Assembly (NCBI GenBank): GCA_946803715.1
Contig: CAMPET010000023.1
Span: forward strand, 240,753 to 300,453
Origin: Beroe ovata
Taxonomy: Eukaryota > Ctenophora > Nuda > Beroida > Beroidae
Reading direction: 5' to 3'
Length of the DNA stretch: 59,701 bases
Every line of letters starts with the position of its first letter. Within the stretch, counting starts at the first letter, position 1. Positions 1 to 14,400 of this stretch are shown here, piece by piece. Made by a program: the position numbers and the translations under genes. A model generated the notes under the pieces. The model was not told the DNA's origin. It saw nothing but the letters and a program-made list of their open reading frames with translations, and ran no database searches.

Positions 1-27
<27 letters not shown>
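1..27. repeat. CA dinucleotide microsatellite at the window edge
   Basis: Pure CA repeat at the very start of the window. The right edge (59640-59700) is also a CA tract, so both window ends fall in microsatellites. Confidence 0.97.
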
Positions 28-31
<4 letters not shown>

Positions 32-663
32 TTTCGGTACAGGAACCGGAACATTTATATTAAAATTCAATTATTAGATACACCGGATACACTGATTTAC
101 ATGATGTGTCATATGTCAGTATATCGGACCGTATTTTCTCATTCCACCAGACTCATGATATGTAATTGAGTTAACTGGACATCCCAATTTAGTAATTACT
201 ACCTCATTATGTCATTACACACGCAACTGAGACGCGCTGTATTGCGGTATTTTGATCCAGGTCCCTGCTAATAACCCATAACCGATGTTGGATTGCTACA
301 CCCTCCTCTCTTCACTCTATTATTGTCGCCATATCAACACACTACTGAAACTCCGATATCTGAAAGAATGAGGGTCGTGTAATTCAATTGTCGAGCTATA
401 GCCTATTTGGCGCGGTTTATTCCGATCCAAGATCTTGCCACGCGCGGACGTCCGTTATTGCAATTCTGAACACTTCTACTCTGCAAATTTTCTCCTCAAC
501 GATGATGAAAGCACAACTTTTGCGCGCTCAGCTTGACTTTGCGCGGCGCGCGCGCATTCCTCCCATTCCTTGGCCTGTTTTTGGTGGTTGATCGGATTTC
601 CTCCACCCAATTCCCAAATAGCAACATTATTCCATGCCCTATCGAATAACAGCATTGTTACAG
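28..663. other. non-coding stretch before the first visible talin exon
   Basis: No exon of the talin F0 subdomain is recognisable here, although F0 should precede the exon at 664. The stretch ends in a plausible 3' splice site (acag at 660-663). It is best read as intron, with the F0 exon(s) and promoter outside the window. Short ORFs in it resemble nothing I know. Confidence 0.55.
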
Positions 664-2455
664 GACCAGCTCGAATATCGGAAAAAGATCAGACCTCTAC
701 GAGTTAAGATGTTGGATGAATCCATCAAGACTGTCTTGATTGACGACAGCCACAATGTTAAGGAGATCATAATGACCATTTGCGAGAGAATCGGTATCAA
801 TAACCCAGATGAGTTTTCCCTTGTTGTGGAGAATATGCAAACTGAAGCTGATGCGAAGAATGCGACACTGCGTAAGGTTAGTATACCGATTATAAAAACA
901 GCGGTTCTTTGGATTTAGGCATCTCTGTCTTTGATAAACTTTCCATCCATACGTTCCACATTATTCTGCTGCATACCTGTTGCCATGGTAGCATCGCCTG
1001 TAACCCAGGATAAACCAAGTGGTGTACAAGAACGTGATCGTAAGAAAATGGAGACGCTGCGCCGTAAGTTACACACTGACGACGATATTCTGTGGTTGAA
1101 TCACGAGAAGAGTCTGAGGGAACAGGGCATTCCTGACGAGCAGATGTTACTCCTCCGTAAGAAGCTGTTCTTCTCCGATGTTAACGTGGATAGGAACGAT
1201 CCTGTCCAGCTCAATCTTATGTACATTCAGGTTTGTTCAATCCGCAATCTCTATAGACTCAAATCCCTACAATTTAGTTTCTCTCATTCATCTGCACCAC
1301 AAAACTTTGGAGTGGTTCACTACAGATGGCGTTGCTCCCTCTTCAGTTTTTGCATACTACAGCGCAACATTGCCTCACTCTCACATCATGTAATGAACAG
1401 TCAAATATTTCATCTGTATACTCCATGATAAACTGAATTCCAATATCTTCTCCAGGATCACACCTGTGTTCTCAACGGAACACACAAAGTCTCTGTGGAG
1501 GACGCTATAGAATTGGCTGCCATCAGAGTCCAGGTCCAGTTCGGTAACCATGACGAAACAAAGCACAAGAAGGGGTTCCTGGAGTTGAAGGAGCTGCTCC
1601 CTGCTGAGTATCGCCGGGTAGCCGGTATTGAGAAGAAAATCTACGCTGAGCACAGGAAGTTGATTGGCATGACGGAGCTGAACGGTAAGCTGAGGTACAT
1701 CAAGTACTGCAGAGAGCTCAAGACGTACGGTGTGACGTTCTTCCTTGTCAAGGAAAAGATGAAAGGTGAGAGTGAACTTGATAAACTTGTCCCAGAAATT
1801 CGGCCCAGAAACTCGGCGAAATGCATGAAATATTCTACTAAACCAGCAGTCAGAAATCACAATTTAGAAGGAACCCAACCTCCCTGATTGCAGGAAAGAA
1901 CAAGTTAGTACCACGTCTGCTCGGTGTTACAAAGGAGAAAGTAATGAGAGTGGATGAGAAGACTAAGGAGGTTATCCAGGAGTGGCAACTGACAACCGTC
2001 CGACGATGGGCTGCCTCCCCCAACAGCTTCACCCTAGACTTTGGGGACTACTCGGAGAACTACTACTCAGTCCAGACTGCCGTATGTTGTGCTGCACCTC
2101 TTGTTGTAGTTGAATATTGAAATTGCTCGACAAATTGTAATTTCTACTGAATTTCAAAGGGTTGTGGAAAGGGATATCCTAAGCTTGTCGTTGATCGCAT
2201 TGCTCAATAACATAGGTTGCAATTGTTGTTAAAGAGAGAAATGAAAGGTGTTTATCTCCCAGCTATAAGCTATTTAGGTTATAATCTTCGGTTCCGGTGT
2301 TCTAATATCTGCTCCGGTATTCCAGGAAGGAGAGAAGATTTCCCAGTTGATATCGCAATACATCGATCTGATCATCAAGAACAAGACGGGTGGTGACCGG
2401 CGACTCAGTGAGACTGATGAGGAGGCCACGGTTATCGAGGATCAAGTTAGACCAG
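664..2455 (+). other. talin head: FERM F1, F2 and F3 exons
   Basis: Five exons encode F1 from the EYRKK segment onward, F2 (DPVQLNLMYIQ through the FLVKEKMKGKNKLVPRLLG region) and the F3/PTB fold. In F3 the stretch RRWAASPNSFTLDFGDY is almost the same as vertebrate talin, and its Arg-Trp pair is the known contact for the integrin beta membrane-proximal NPxY motif. Integrin activation is therefore probably conserved. The exon at 2326-2455 runs out of F3 into the acidic linker that precedes the rod. Confidence 0.95.
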
Positions 2456-5400
2456 GTCAGCCAGATCAAGGATTTCAATATATTTATGTTTAGTAACTTC
2501 TACCATGTGTTTGGATCATGAATTATACTATCATCTTCTCTTCATCTTTTTTAGATATCTTTAAGTAGATTTAGATATCCCTTCTAGATGAAAAATCAAC
2601 TCTCAGAAATCCTTAGATATCGCGTCTTTTCTTAGATATCAAGTCCAGATATCTTATTCGTGTCTTTTCCAGATATCACTTTTATATCTTAGATGGCATC
2701 TCTTTCCCAGATATCATATCCTGAATATCCTTCTTTTCCTAGATATCTTTAGCTCTCATACACGTGTAATCTCAAGTGTGTCGCCCTCTCTCACCCCACG
2801 TGACTTCTCACTCACGTGTGACCCACAGCGCGTGACCACGTGTAACGCAGCATGACCACGTGTACCTATCTGCTGACAATGCCGTGTCCTCAGTGAAAGC
2901 GATGACTCTGCACAACCTGGGCGGTGATCGGGAGACCATAGAGCAGGATAATATTGCTGTACGAGGTATCCTCCGACCGGGCGAGCCGGGCAAACAGGGC
3001 GTCATCTCCAACCCTGACGCGCCCGACAGGCTCATACAACAAGGCGGTATACACATTATGCACCATGCATACATGGGACAACCTCCTGATATAACCTCAG
3101 CTGCAGGCAACCCGCAACAAGCCCACATCTCCAACATCATGATGAGTATCGACGATATAGAGCGGGCTAAGAACGAAATACCGTATCCTGCCGACCTGCC
3201 GCCCCTCGGCGATAACATCGCCAGTCGCCAGTGGCGCGAGGTGATGATCGACACAAGCAAACATAACATTCACAGCAACCTCGTTGCTAGCTCCACTGCC
3301 GCTTGCGGTATCTATATAAACACCCCGAGTCTCGCAAACGCTGATCCCAACTACCTGGCTATAGGTTGGTGTTCTGATCATGTGACATGTGCCCAATGAC
3401 CATCGCTCAGTCCCCTGTTTGCAATGTTGCTCACAATGTTGCTATTCCCAGGAACCAACGTATCTCAACTTACCAGTAACATGACCGAAGCTGCAAAGAA
3501 TCTGCGTATGCTCTGCACTCTGATGCCTGACGGCCCAGAGAAAGACAACTTGCTGGCTGCCGCTAACAAACTAGCCAGCGCCACTCAGGAGCTCCTCAAT
3601 GCGGCTAAAGACGGTCGTGCTAACCGGTCAGCCCAGCAAGCCGCCATCACGGCAATGGCAGAGGCGCACCAGGCAGTACTCAACTGTTTGGGAGACCCGC
3701 AGACCGAGTCAGATCTGCAGATGAAGTTGCTGGAGCAGGCGAGATTGGTTGCTCAGGCGGTTGCTAAACTGGTGAACGACTGTAAGGAGGTGGCGAGGGC
3801 GTGCACGGATCCTGAGATGCAGGGCGAGGTACATTTACATATGGGAGTATCGGAAACGGGGGTCCATGTTCTTTATGTTCTTCTTTTTATCATGTTCTTT
3901 ATGTTGCTTCACTTAACGTATCAAGTCTTAAACGCTACGCGATTGAAATTGACCTAACATGGGTAATACACTATACATGTGTTTCAGGTGATAAACGCGA
4001 CTAAAGACGCCGCATCTAGTAGCGCACAACTGGTAACCTGCATCAAACTCCTGGGACCCACGATGCAGTCTCCTCTGTGTCAGGAGCAGCTGATGAAGGC
4101 GGCCAAGGTGGACCCCACCTCCTCACTCCTCATCAATCACCTCACCATGCTAGATCTCATGCTCACTCACCTTATCAAGAGGGTAATCGTGGAGGAACAG
4201 CATTGAAAAATGGGAGATTTTAAACAAACAATCAGGATATTATCATAAGTTGACCTTCCATATGAAATAGAAGTCCAGTGTCACCCCTCTGTCACGACTA
4301 TATATTCACTTTCAAAGATAGCACCTTTCTTATCATAACCGAAGCTATAAAAGGTATTAACTTCTCGGTGACACTAACAACCCATAATTAACAACCCAGG
4401 GAGTTGTTATAGCGGTGGAGAAGCTGGTTCTAACCGCTCAGAACTCATCTGAAGACCCGACCATTCTGAACAATGTTAGCGGAAGTGCAGAGGAAGCACA
4501 GAAAGCTCTCGACGAGCTCATTGAGTTTATCCAGCACTCCCCCAAGATAACACAGAAGGATGGTGAGTCCCCCCCTTTCACTTCCCCCTCTCTCCCTTCT
4601 CCTCTCCCCCCTCTCCTCTCCTCCTCCTCTATTAATTCCATATACACATGGTCTTGGCCCACTGCCAGTTCCACTAACTCACATATTACACAGAACGCGA
4701 ACTAAGCGCGGAGCAGATCCTAGACGCCAGTGATAAAATGTTCAACAACATGGGCAACACTGCCGAAATGGTGAACCAAGCCAAGATCATAGCCCGGGCC
4801 ACCAGTCAGCTTGTGCAGGGAATAAAGTGGGAGGCAGAGGGTCAGACCGACAGTGAGAACCAGACGAAGTTGCTGGGTGCGGCGAAGCAACTTGCTGACG
4901 CCACCGCACGTATGGTGGAGGCGGCTAAGGCGGCTGCTATGAACCCCAATGATGAGCAGTGCCAGCTGGCCCTCCAGCAGGTATATGGGAGAGAATCTCC
5001 GATCTAACCACCGATCTCTGACTCATATCTTCTCTTTATACACTAGTTCCAATTCCTCTCACTTCCCTCATCACTCTCAATTTCCGCCCCCCACAGACCA
5101 CGGAGGACCTGCGACAAGCCGCCAACAATGCCACCTCGGAGAACATGAAGGCTAAGCTGATGGACAAATTACAGGATAACGCCAAGCTGGCTACTGCCGC
5201 CAGCACACAGCTGCTAGCAGCAGCTAATGGGGCAGAGAGGTGCAATGGTAAGCAGTGGTATGGGGAAAAGGATGGTGGTTCTAGAAAGTCGTGATATTGA
5301 TATTTGGTGAAAATTGAGATGTGGAATTGTGGAGGTCACCCTTTGTAGGTAGGGTATTTTGAATGAGAGAGCGAATAATGTGTGTGATGAATGTGGCAAA

Positions 5401-8400
5401 TATCCCAGGTAACCCATCAAGCCAGGATGCACTCATGTCTCAGTGCAAATTGCTGGGTGATGCTATCAGCAAACTGGTGTCAGCAGTCAGCAGCTATAAT
5501 AAGAATCCCACTGATGACTCCGAACAACTCAACCTCGTGCAGTGCTCTCAACAGTTCATTGCGGTGAGTGTGTGATCAATCACACACACTCCTCAATCAC
5601 ACACTCCGCAATCACACAATATCACACCCCACGACCTCCACTTCTAGTCTTTAAAACCCTTCAAATTTTACTCTCCCTTCCNTTTCACTTCCCCCTCTCT
5701 CCCTTCTCCTCTCCTCTCCCCTCTCTCCCTTCTCCTCTCCTCCCTCTCCTCCCCCCCCTATATACACATGGTCTTGGCCCACTGCCAGTTCCACTAAACC
5801 ATCAACATATTACACAGAGCGCGAACTAAGCGCGGAGCAGATCCTAGACGCCAGTGATAAAATGTTCAACAACATGGGCAACACCGCCGAAATGGTGAAC
5901 CAAGCCAAGATCATAGCCCGGGCCACCAGTCAGCTCGTGCAGGGGATTAAGTGGGAGGCAGAGGGTCAGACCGACAGTGAGAACCAGACGAAGTTGCTGG
6001 GTGCGGCGAAGCAACTTGCTGACGCCACCGCACGTATGGTGGAGGCGGCTAAGGCGGCTGCTATGAACCCCAATGATGAGCAGTGCCAGCTGGCCCTCCA
6101 GCAGGTATATGGGAGAGAATCTCACCACCGATCTCTCCGACTCATATCTCTTATTTATACACTAGTTCCGATCCCTCTCACTTCCCTCATCACTCCAAAT
6201 CTCAAGTTGCCCCCCCACAGACGACGGAAGACCTGCGACAAGCCGCCAACAACGCCACCTCGGAGAACATGAAGGCTAAACTGATGGACAAATTACAGGA
6301 TAACGCCAAGCTGGCTACTGCCGCCAGCACACAGCTCCTAGCAGCAGCTAATGGGGCAGAGAGGTGCAATGGTAAGCACTAAGCAGTGGTATAGACTATA
6401 GAGGAAAAGGTGGTGGTTTAGGAAACTCCTGATATTGATATTTGGTGGCAATTGAGATGTGGAGGTCACCCTTTGTAGGGAGGGGTATTTTCAACTAGGA
6501 AACGAATAATGTGTGTGATGAATGTGGCAAATATCACAGGCAACCCATCAAGCCAGGATGCACTCATGTCGCAGTGCAAATTGCTGGGTGATGCTATCAG
6601 CAAACTGGTGTCAGCAGTCAGCAGCTATAATAAGAATCCCACTGATGACTCCGAACAACTCAACCTCGTGCAGTGCTCTCAACAGTTCATTGCAGTGAGT
6701 GTGTGATCAATCACACAGCCCTCAATCACACAATATCACACCCCACGACCACCACTTCTAGTCTTTAACCCTTTAAAACCCTTCGAATTTTCCCCTTCCT
6801 TCCTGCTGACCTCCCCACCTAAACAACCCCTCTCTCCCCACACAGCCGGCTACACGGTGTGTGTCTGCGGCGAAGAACGCTGTTCCCCACATCACGGACC
6901 AACCAGCCGCCCTCCAACTATCCAACTTCTCCAAGAGTGCGGCGAGCGCCCTCGTCAATCTCCGCAATGCGGCAAACAGGGCCGGTGAATCGTTTACCGC
7001 TCTCAACGTGGACAACGCCCTGGACCTCCTGGCCAATGTGAAGGGGAACCTAAAGGATGTAGAGAAGAGTGTAGCCGATGGAACTATCAAGCCACTGCCA
7101 CGAGAAACTGTGAGTAGAGCATGTGGGACTGTGAGATAAGGTGCTATCGCCGTTAGGTGGGACTATAACGATCCTAACAGTGCTTCTATCCTGTATGCTA
7201 ACTCCCCACTCCCCCGCCGTTAACTAGCCCTTAACAACCCGCCTGCTGTCACCATGCCACTAACCACCCCTGCCATTAACAACGACCCCACTGTTACGTA
7301 CTGAACACCCCCCATTACTCGTATTAACAACCCCATCACAACCCCTAACAACCCATCACAACCCTAACAACCCCGTATAAAACTGACATCTTTGCCGTAA
7401 TACCTCAGTCGGAGAGCGCTGAGCAGGCTATCATTGAGCCGACCGTAAGTATTCCATCCCTGCTGACACGTCATGACGTGTGTAATGATACACAGGGTGA
7501 TCACATGTGGTGTGTTATGTCCGATTGTCATCAGCACAAAATGTGGTGTACAGCCATGATACTAGGTGTTGACACCATGGTGTCATGGTGGTTGTTACCA
7601 TGGTAACAACCCCCTACTCAATTGACCCGGAACTTTTGGATCACGGTGGGTACCTGAAGGTGGGTACCTTATACTGTGTCGCGCGTTCCGTCTAGAAAAT
7701 AGCAATTTGAAGGTGGGAACCCGCGTTAGCGGTACCCACCTTCAAAATATAACGCGCGTACATTACTGTGTTATGAAACATTGATACGCGTACATTACTG
7801 TTATGAAACATTGATACGTGTGTGTGTGTGTGTGTGTGACTATATGTGAGTGTGTGTAACATATTATGTGTTCCGTGTCTTTATACACTCGATATTTACA
7901 CCAGCTCCCGGAGAGAATCTCCCGNGTACTTGGTGCACACCTCGTGCAAACCCACCCTGAGTAGAAGCACGCCAAGAATAGCCACCATGACTTCGAAAAT
8001 GACCTTGCGTCGTGCGTTTGTTGTACAGGAGAAACGAGCATACAACCAAATGCATGTCAGTAGAGCGGTAACCCAAAATAGTATCATTGTTCCTGTGATA
8101 TGCGAGTTGAATGAAGTAACGATTTCTAGAATGCTTCTTTTATCCTGGAATGTCTTTTGATTCGAAAAAACGGATAAATCAAATGGAATATGACAGCATC
8201 GAGAATGAAATAAATCATAGCACTATCGGAAAGGCATACGAACGTAGTAGTAGAACGATTATGCGTATCTGTGTGAGTGCGTACCTACTGCGTGTCAGTG
8301 TGTGAGTGTGAGTGTGAGTGTTTTCGTGTTTGTCGTCTCAATATTCAAATTTACATCATATGTTGCTACACCGTGTTGACACTCATAGTCTCATTGTAGT

Positions 8401-11400
8401 ACCTGTACAGTACTGAGATCAGATGCTCGAATCAATTCTGTGTTTATTCGTACTGTACTTTCGAAATTATTTGTGACCTTGTAACACGACAGTAAACGTT
8501 ACCATCTTGTATTTGATTACGTGTTTTTATAAAATATTCACTGTCTATGCTTCAGTTGTATCATCTTATCATAAAATGGAAGTGCCATTCCTTTGTGACT
8601 CGTTTTTAAAGAAATAGACTCTGGCTATGAAATTTTTGAACTGCTAGTACCCAAACCAACTGATTCAATGTGTATCTAAAGCATAACTTTGTGTGTCTGG
8701 GCCTCGTTCCTCAATCTCTAGACAATATCTGTGTGTGTGTGTGTGTGTGTGAAATGGAGGGTCTTTCAAACTGAGGGTCTTACTAAGTTGTTTTCTTGCT
8801 CCTTGGTAGAAGGTTGCTTTCTCCTCCCCTGGGATGTTGCTTTCTCTGGTACATTGTTGCTTCTCCCAATGTTGCTGCTGCCGTTCCTGATCATGTTGCT
8901 AAATTTCAGCCAGAATCGTGTACCGCCGACCTGTACAATGCGAGTAAACAAGTGGGTAGCTCTATGGTCCAGCTCCTCACAGCTGCACACCAAGGAAACG
9001 CAAACTACACCGGTAATTTGTGTGTTCGTGCGTCTGTATCCTTTTTCCTCCACTTGACACAATATCAACAATATGAGGAGCCCTGTGCATCAGGATAATA
9101 TTATAATCTTGATGCACAGGGCTCCTCATTATCGATGTTTCTCTCTGCGTCTGAACATTGTGCAGCAACCCCTCATTTTTTCTCCTGGCTCAGGTATTGC
9201 CGCACGAGAAACAGCGAATCACCTTGGAGACCTGATAAACGCCGTGCGTGGTATATGCGCGTGTACAGATGATCAGAACGATCAGAATGTGGTGATTGAC
9301 AACGCAAAGGATGTGCTTGATGAGGCTGAACAGATGATGGAATACTGCAAAGTTCTCCTCAGTGATCCGGTGAGGGGGGGTTGAGACGTTTCACTATCAA
9401 GGGGGGTGGGGGATTAGTGGGGGTCCTGGGGTGGATTTGGGTATAAAGCGGGGGAGGGGAGGAGTGATAGAGAGTGGGGGTCCAGGGTTGGAGTGGGGGT
9501 TCATATTGTGGATATTGAATGGAGGGATCATGGTTGTGACAGGTTTTCCACCCACACAGGAGAGTTCTGATGCGGCTAAGAATCTGAACGAGTCAAACAA
9601 GGCAGTATCCAATGCTATCAACAACCTCCTCAACTCCCTACCTGGACAGAAGGACGTGGACAGTGCTATAAAGGACGTGGCTCGAGCGAGTGTCATGATC
9701 TCAGACAACCAGTTCCCTGCCATCAAGGTATACATCTAGCTCTTTATCCTCAAACCCCTACTATAATGTGGTGCTATAGCTCACGAATACGCTGTCAGAC
9801 CTCGACTACCTTTAATCAGCAACCAGTGTAACACCTCGACTACCTTAAATCGGCAACCAGTGTACGATATACTTCTACAGGTCCTACGTACGGTCTGGTT
9901 GTGTTAGCAGTATAAAATATTTCAATACCATTTCAAATTTGAAAGCAATGTGTTTGCACACGATGGTGACTATCATGGTGCAGCTGTGATGAACCTTACC
10001 CCAATATTATGTTGTCTCAATATTCCGTTCCTCCACTCCGGCGGTCTACAATTCCACTAAATCCCCCCGCCTCCACTCTTGCAGGGCGACACACTGGAGG
10101 ATCTCCAGAACAACGTGTCCGATGATGCTGCCAAGCTGAACCAAGTGTCGTCGGAGCTCGTTGCTGCAAGTAGGGTATCCCCCGAGGATCTAGCAGTTGT
10201 CGCAAATAACTTTGCAACGGCGTACACAAATGTGATAACTCACAGTATGCAGCTGGCTGGCGCTACAAAGGTAAAGTAACTATTTGATTCGATATTATTC
10301 GATGCAATAGGTACAGTAATTACCTACGTCTTTCAATATTCCAATTACTGAAAACTCTAAACCAAAATGATTAGCGATATAGAAAAAATCACAGTTTCAA
10401 GAAGTCACAGAGAAATCTACAGGGCGGTTCATTGTCCTTGATCATGATAATCAAAACTTGCGTCCATCAATCAAGTTCTGTTGTGATTATGTCAGTTGCT
10501 GGTACTGTTGTTGCTGGTACTGTTGTAGTTGGCGTTGCTATGGAGATATACTGTCGACTGTAATCCACGCGTCGTATCCACGATCTCTGTTCCTCCCTGA
10601 TCGGGCACATTCCCGCCAGCAACCCCCTTACATACCTACCAAACCGTCGGTTGGTCATCGTGTAGAGTACAGGGTTACAGAACGAGTTGAGTTGTATGCA
10701 GGAGTACGCTATGAGGTCCATTTCAACGGACGAGGTCTTGTTACCAGCTGTCAGAAGGGTTTTACAGAGGAATGGTACCCAACTCGCAATGAACAGCCCA
10801 GAGAGGCAGCACACTGTGACAAGGGGTCGGGTGATAGCCCCCTTCCCCCCTCCCCGGGTCCCTCTTACTGACACAACACACAGCCAACTGTTCATCACTA
10901 TTATGCTGAGAAGTGGAATGAACAGCAGGATAACAAGACATATGCGGAATGGGAGCGATGCAGCAGGGTCACTGTACACGGTGGAGACGCATTTCCCAAC
11001 ACCGGCATCAAAAAACGAGGTACAACGGTATCGAAAAGACAGGATGGGAATAGCGAGCGATAGCAAGAAAACTACGAGCAACACTAACTTTGCAACGGAG
11101 CTATTCATTGTTCTGAGCGGTTGTCGTATCAAGTGAGTGCGGTACGCTGTCAGGAGGAGAATTGTATGGACGTTAATGCTACCCGGGATGAAAGAGAGAT
11201 GCCCACTGATGAAACAGTAGACCCGTCCCATGACGTATCGGCGAGTGATAAGTGTAACAGAAACCGGGACTACGTTTACAATGATGTACGCGAGGTCAGC
11301 AACTGCTAGATTCTGGACAAGGAGCACGGTAGTCCTGTCCATTTTGATGGCATTGTACCGGATTGAGGCGTAGAGGACGACAGAGTTGCCAAGGATACCG

Positions 11401-14400
11401 AGAATCATACCACTCATGGTGTAGACGGTCAGCGGGATGGACTCTGCGAGTGGCAGTGACATTGTGTCATTCATGCTTGCGTTCGACATCACTTTCCGAC
11501 TCAACTGTAGCGACTAAAAATGTAGATATATCTGCCAAAAAGTGACAGTGATTCCTAGCGTCCATTTGAGAATGGGTGTGTCACGTGACTTAGGATTGGG
11601 GTGGGTCACGTGACATTTTCCATCTACTCACGGCTAACTTATCTCTCCCCAGGACTCGGAATTACAATCGGAAGTGATTCTCCAACTGAGGAATTGCCAG
11701 ACAGCGAGCAACAAGCTACTCAATTTGAGTAAGCTGTGTGTCGCGGACCCGACAACCCCTCATCTGAAGAACAACCTGACCCTGGCTGCACGATCCCTGA
11801 CAGACAGCATCAACAATCTACTCAACGCGTGCACGAGCAGTGTGCCCGGCCAGAAAGAGTGTGATAACGCTATCAGGAATCTGGAGGTAAGCATGGTGTA
11901 TGCGGCAAGTGTGTGGGAAATGGGTGGTTTTTGAAATCACAGTTAAATATCTGGTATTCGCGACGTCACCATAGCACCGATACAATCGTCGCATAGCAAC
12001 GCCTTGTTTCAGACTCTGAACAACAGTCTGAAAGACCCGAGTGTCCCAGTGAGTAATGAGAACTTCTTCGACTGTATCGAGACTGTTGTAGACAATCAGC
12101 GAATTCTGGAAGAGAATTTGAAGCAGCTTCCAGCGCTTGTCAAAGCCAAGGATAGGAAAGCTTATGCTGCAGCCATCGATGATATCAGCGCTGCCCTAAC
12201 GGCTCTTCAAGGTGAGTGAGTAACTGAGTTTATGACTGGGTGAGTGAGTGAGTGAGTGTTAGGGGATCAGTGAGTTAGTGACTGAGTGACTGAGAGAGTG
12301 CGTGACGGACTGACTGAGTGAGTGACTGAGTTAATGAGTGGGTGAGTGAATGAGTGAATGAGTGAGTGAGTGAGTGTTAGGAGGTCAGTGAGTTAGTGAC
12401 TGAGTGACTGACTGACTGAGTGCGTGACGGACTGACTGAGTGATTCACCCCTCATTCCTCCAGGAGCGACAGCACAGTCAGCATACCTAGTGGGGGTATC
12501 AGATCCTAACAGCACAGCAGCCACACCCGGTATTGTGGACCCAGAACTCTACACAGACGCATACAAAGCAATAAAGGACGCTGTCGACAAGCTATCCATG
12601 CCTGATCTCACACAGCAGGAGGTATAATGCGATACAACCCCCATTTTGGGTGTAATCCCTACAGGTGCTAACATAGGTGTGATCCCTGCAGGTGCTAACA
12701 CAGGTGTTATTATGCAGGTGCTAACACATCCACCCGCACTCAGGTGCTAGCGGCCGCCACTCAGATAGCTCAGTACACATCCAAGTTGTGCAACGCGTGC
12801 AAATCTGCATCCCAGAAGTGCGAGAATCCCGTTGCCAAGCGACACTTTGTGCAGTGTGCAAAGGATGTGGCGAACAGTACGGCTCAGCTGGTGAAGTGTA
12901 TCAAGGCGCTCGCCACCAAGTTGACACCCGAGAACAGAGAGGCGTGCGCCGCCGCCAGCATCCCCCTCCTCGACTCCGTGGAACACCTCCGTAACTTCGC
13001 TCTGTCGCCCGAGTTTGCGCCAGTTCCGGCGCGAATTAGCGAAGAGGGCAAGAACGGTCAGCTCGGGGTGATAAACGCCGGCAACGAGTTAACGGTAACG
13101 AGCACCAAGTTACTCCAGTTCTCGCGGTCCCTCGCCCTCAATCCCAATGATGTGTCGAACATGCAGCTTCTCTTTGCACAGGTAAGGACTCGCTGTCCAG
13201 CGTCCACTGTTCAGTTTGCCTGGTGTTATTTTCCACTCCGTCAGTTCTGATGAAATATGATATCTTTGTCTTTCTATTCAAGAAGTGTCAGAACAATATT
13301 CATGAGTAAGATGACGCCAAACTCTGTTCAAAATGGTGATCAGCGTCACGTTAGACGACCTATCAGACGTGAGGCTCATGTAACACTCTGCTGTACCCCC
13401 TGCAGGCGAAAGCAGTTTCCAATGCTGTAAGAGATCTGCTGGAGCAGGTGAAGGGTAACGTCCCAGGGCAGAAACCGTGTGAACAAGCCATAGAGAAGCT
13501 GAAGAGCGCCCAGACAGAGCTAGAACAAGCGGCTATCGCCAGCACAGCCGGCCAGCTGCCGCCAATGGAGGCGACCGACTTGCGGGGATATCAGAGCCAG
13601 ATAGAGAGTACCACTCTCGAGATGAGGGACCTCATAGAGCCATTGGTAGAGGCGGCAAAGAGCCACCCTGAGAAGCTCGGGCACAACGTTGTGACGATGT
13701 CGCTGTACTTTGAGCCAATATCAAGAGCCACCATCGGTGCGGCTTCTAAACTAAGTGACATGAACCGTCAGCAGGACCTCTTCTCACAGGTAATCAGGGC
13801 AGGGTTTATATGGAGTGGTGTTCTGGGGGGGGGTGTTAGTCCATGGGAGTGGGGTGGTCCATGGGAGTGGGGTGGTCCGTGTTTCAAACAGTGAGGTGGT
13901 CCGAAATTGACAGGATTGGTACGGATTACAGGCAGGTTACAGAGGTATGACACGTGTGTATCCACAGGCCCGAACGCTTATGGAAGCCATGTCCGATTTG
14001 CTAGCCACTTCCAAAGACTGCGGTGGCAATCCGAACGCCACTGCTCTGCACCCCAAACTGGACGAGAATGCAGAGGAGCTGAACACGGCCATCGGAGACC
14101 TGAGACTGACGATCGAGATGTCTCCTGAGAGTGGTCTGTCCACCTCACTCATTGAGAACATCCAAAAGAGCAAGGGAAGCCTGGCTGACCGGGCAGAGGA
14201 CACGGTCCCTGTGGTGAAGCAACATGAGCTCATCCTGAACAACGCCAAGGCTATCACTAGGGCAGCTCAGGATATGGTGGGAAAAGCCAGCACCCAACCC
14301 AGCCAGCTATACGATCTCTCAATGGTTTGTTGGCGCCCCTTGCTAAACTGTTTCATACCCCATTCCATATATTACTCTTTTACCCCTCAACCCCTCCCTC

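Noticed and set aside
4694-6694. Genuine mutually exclusive or duplicated talin exons
   Set aside because: Copies encode nearly the same protein, include introns, and meet at an N. A haplotype artefact is the simpler reading.
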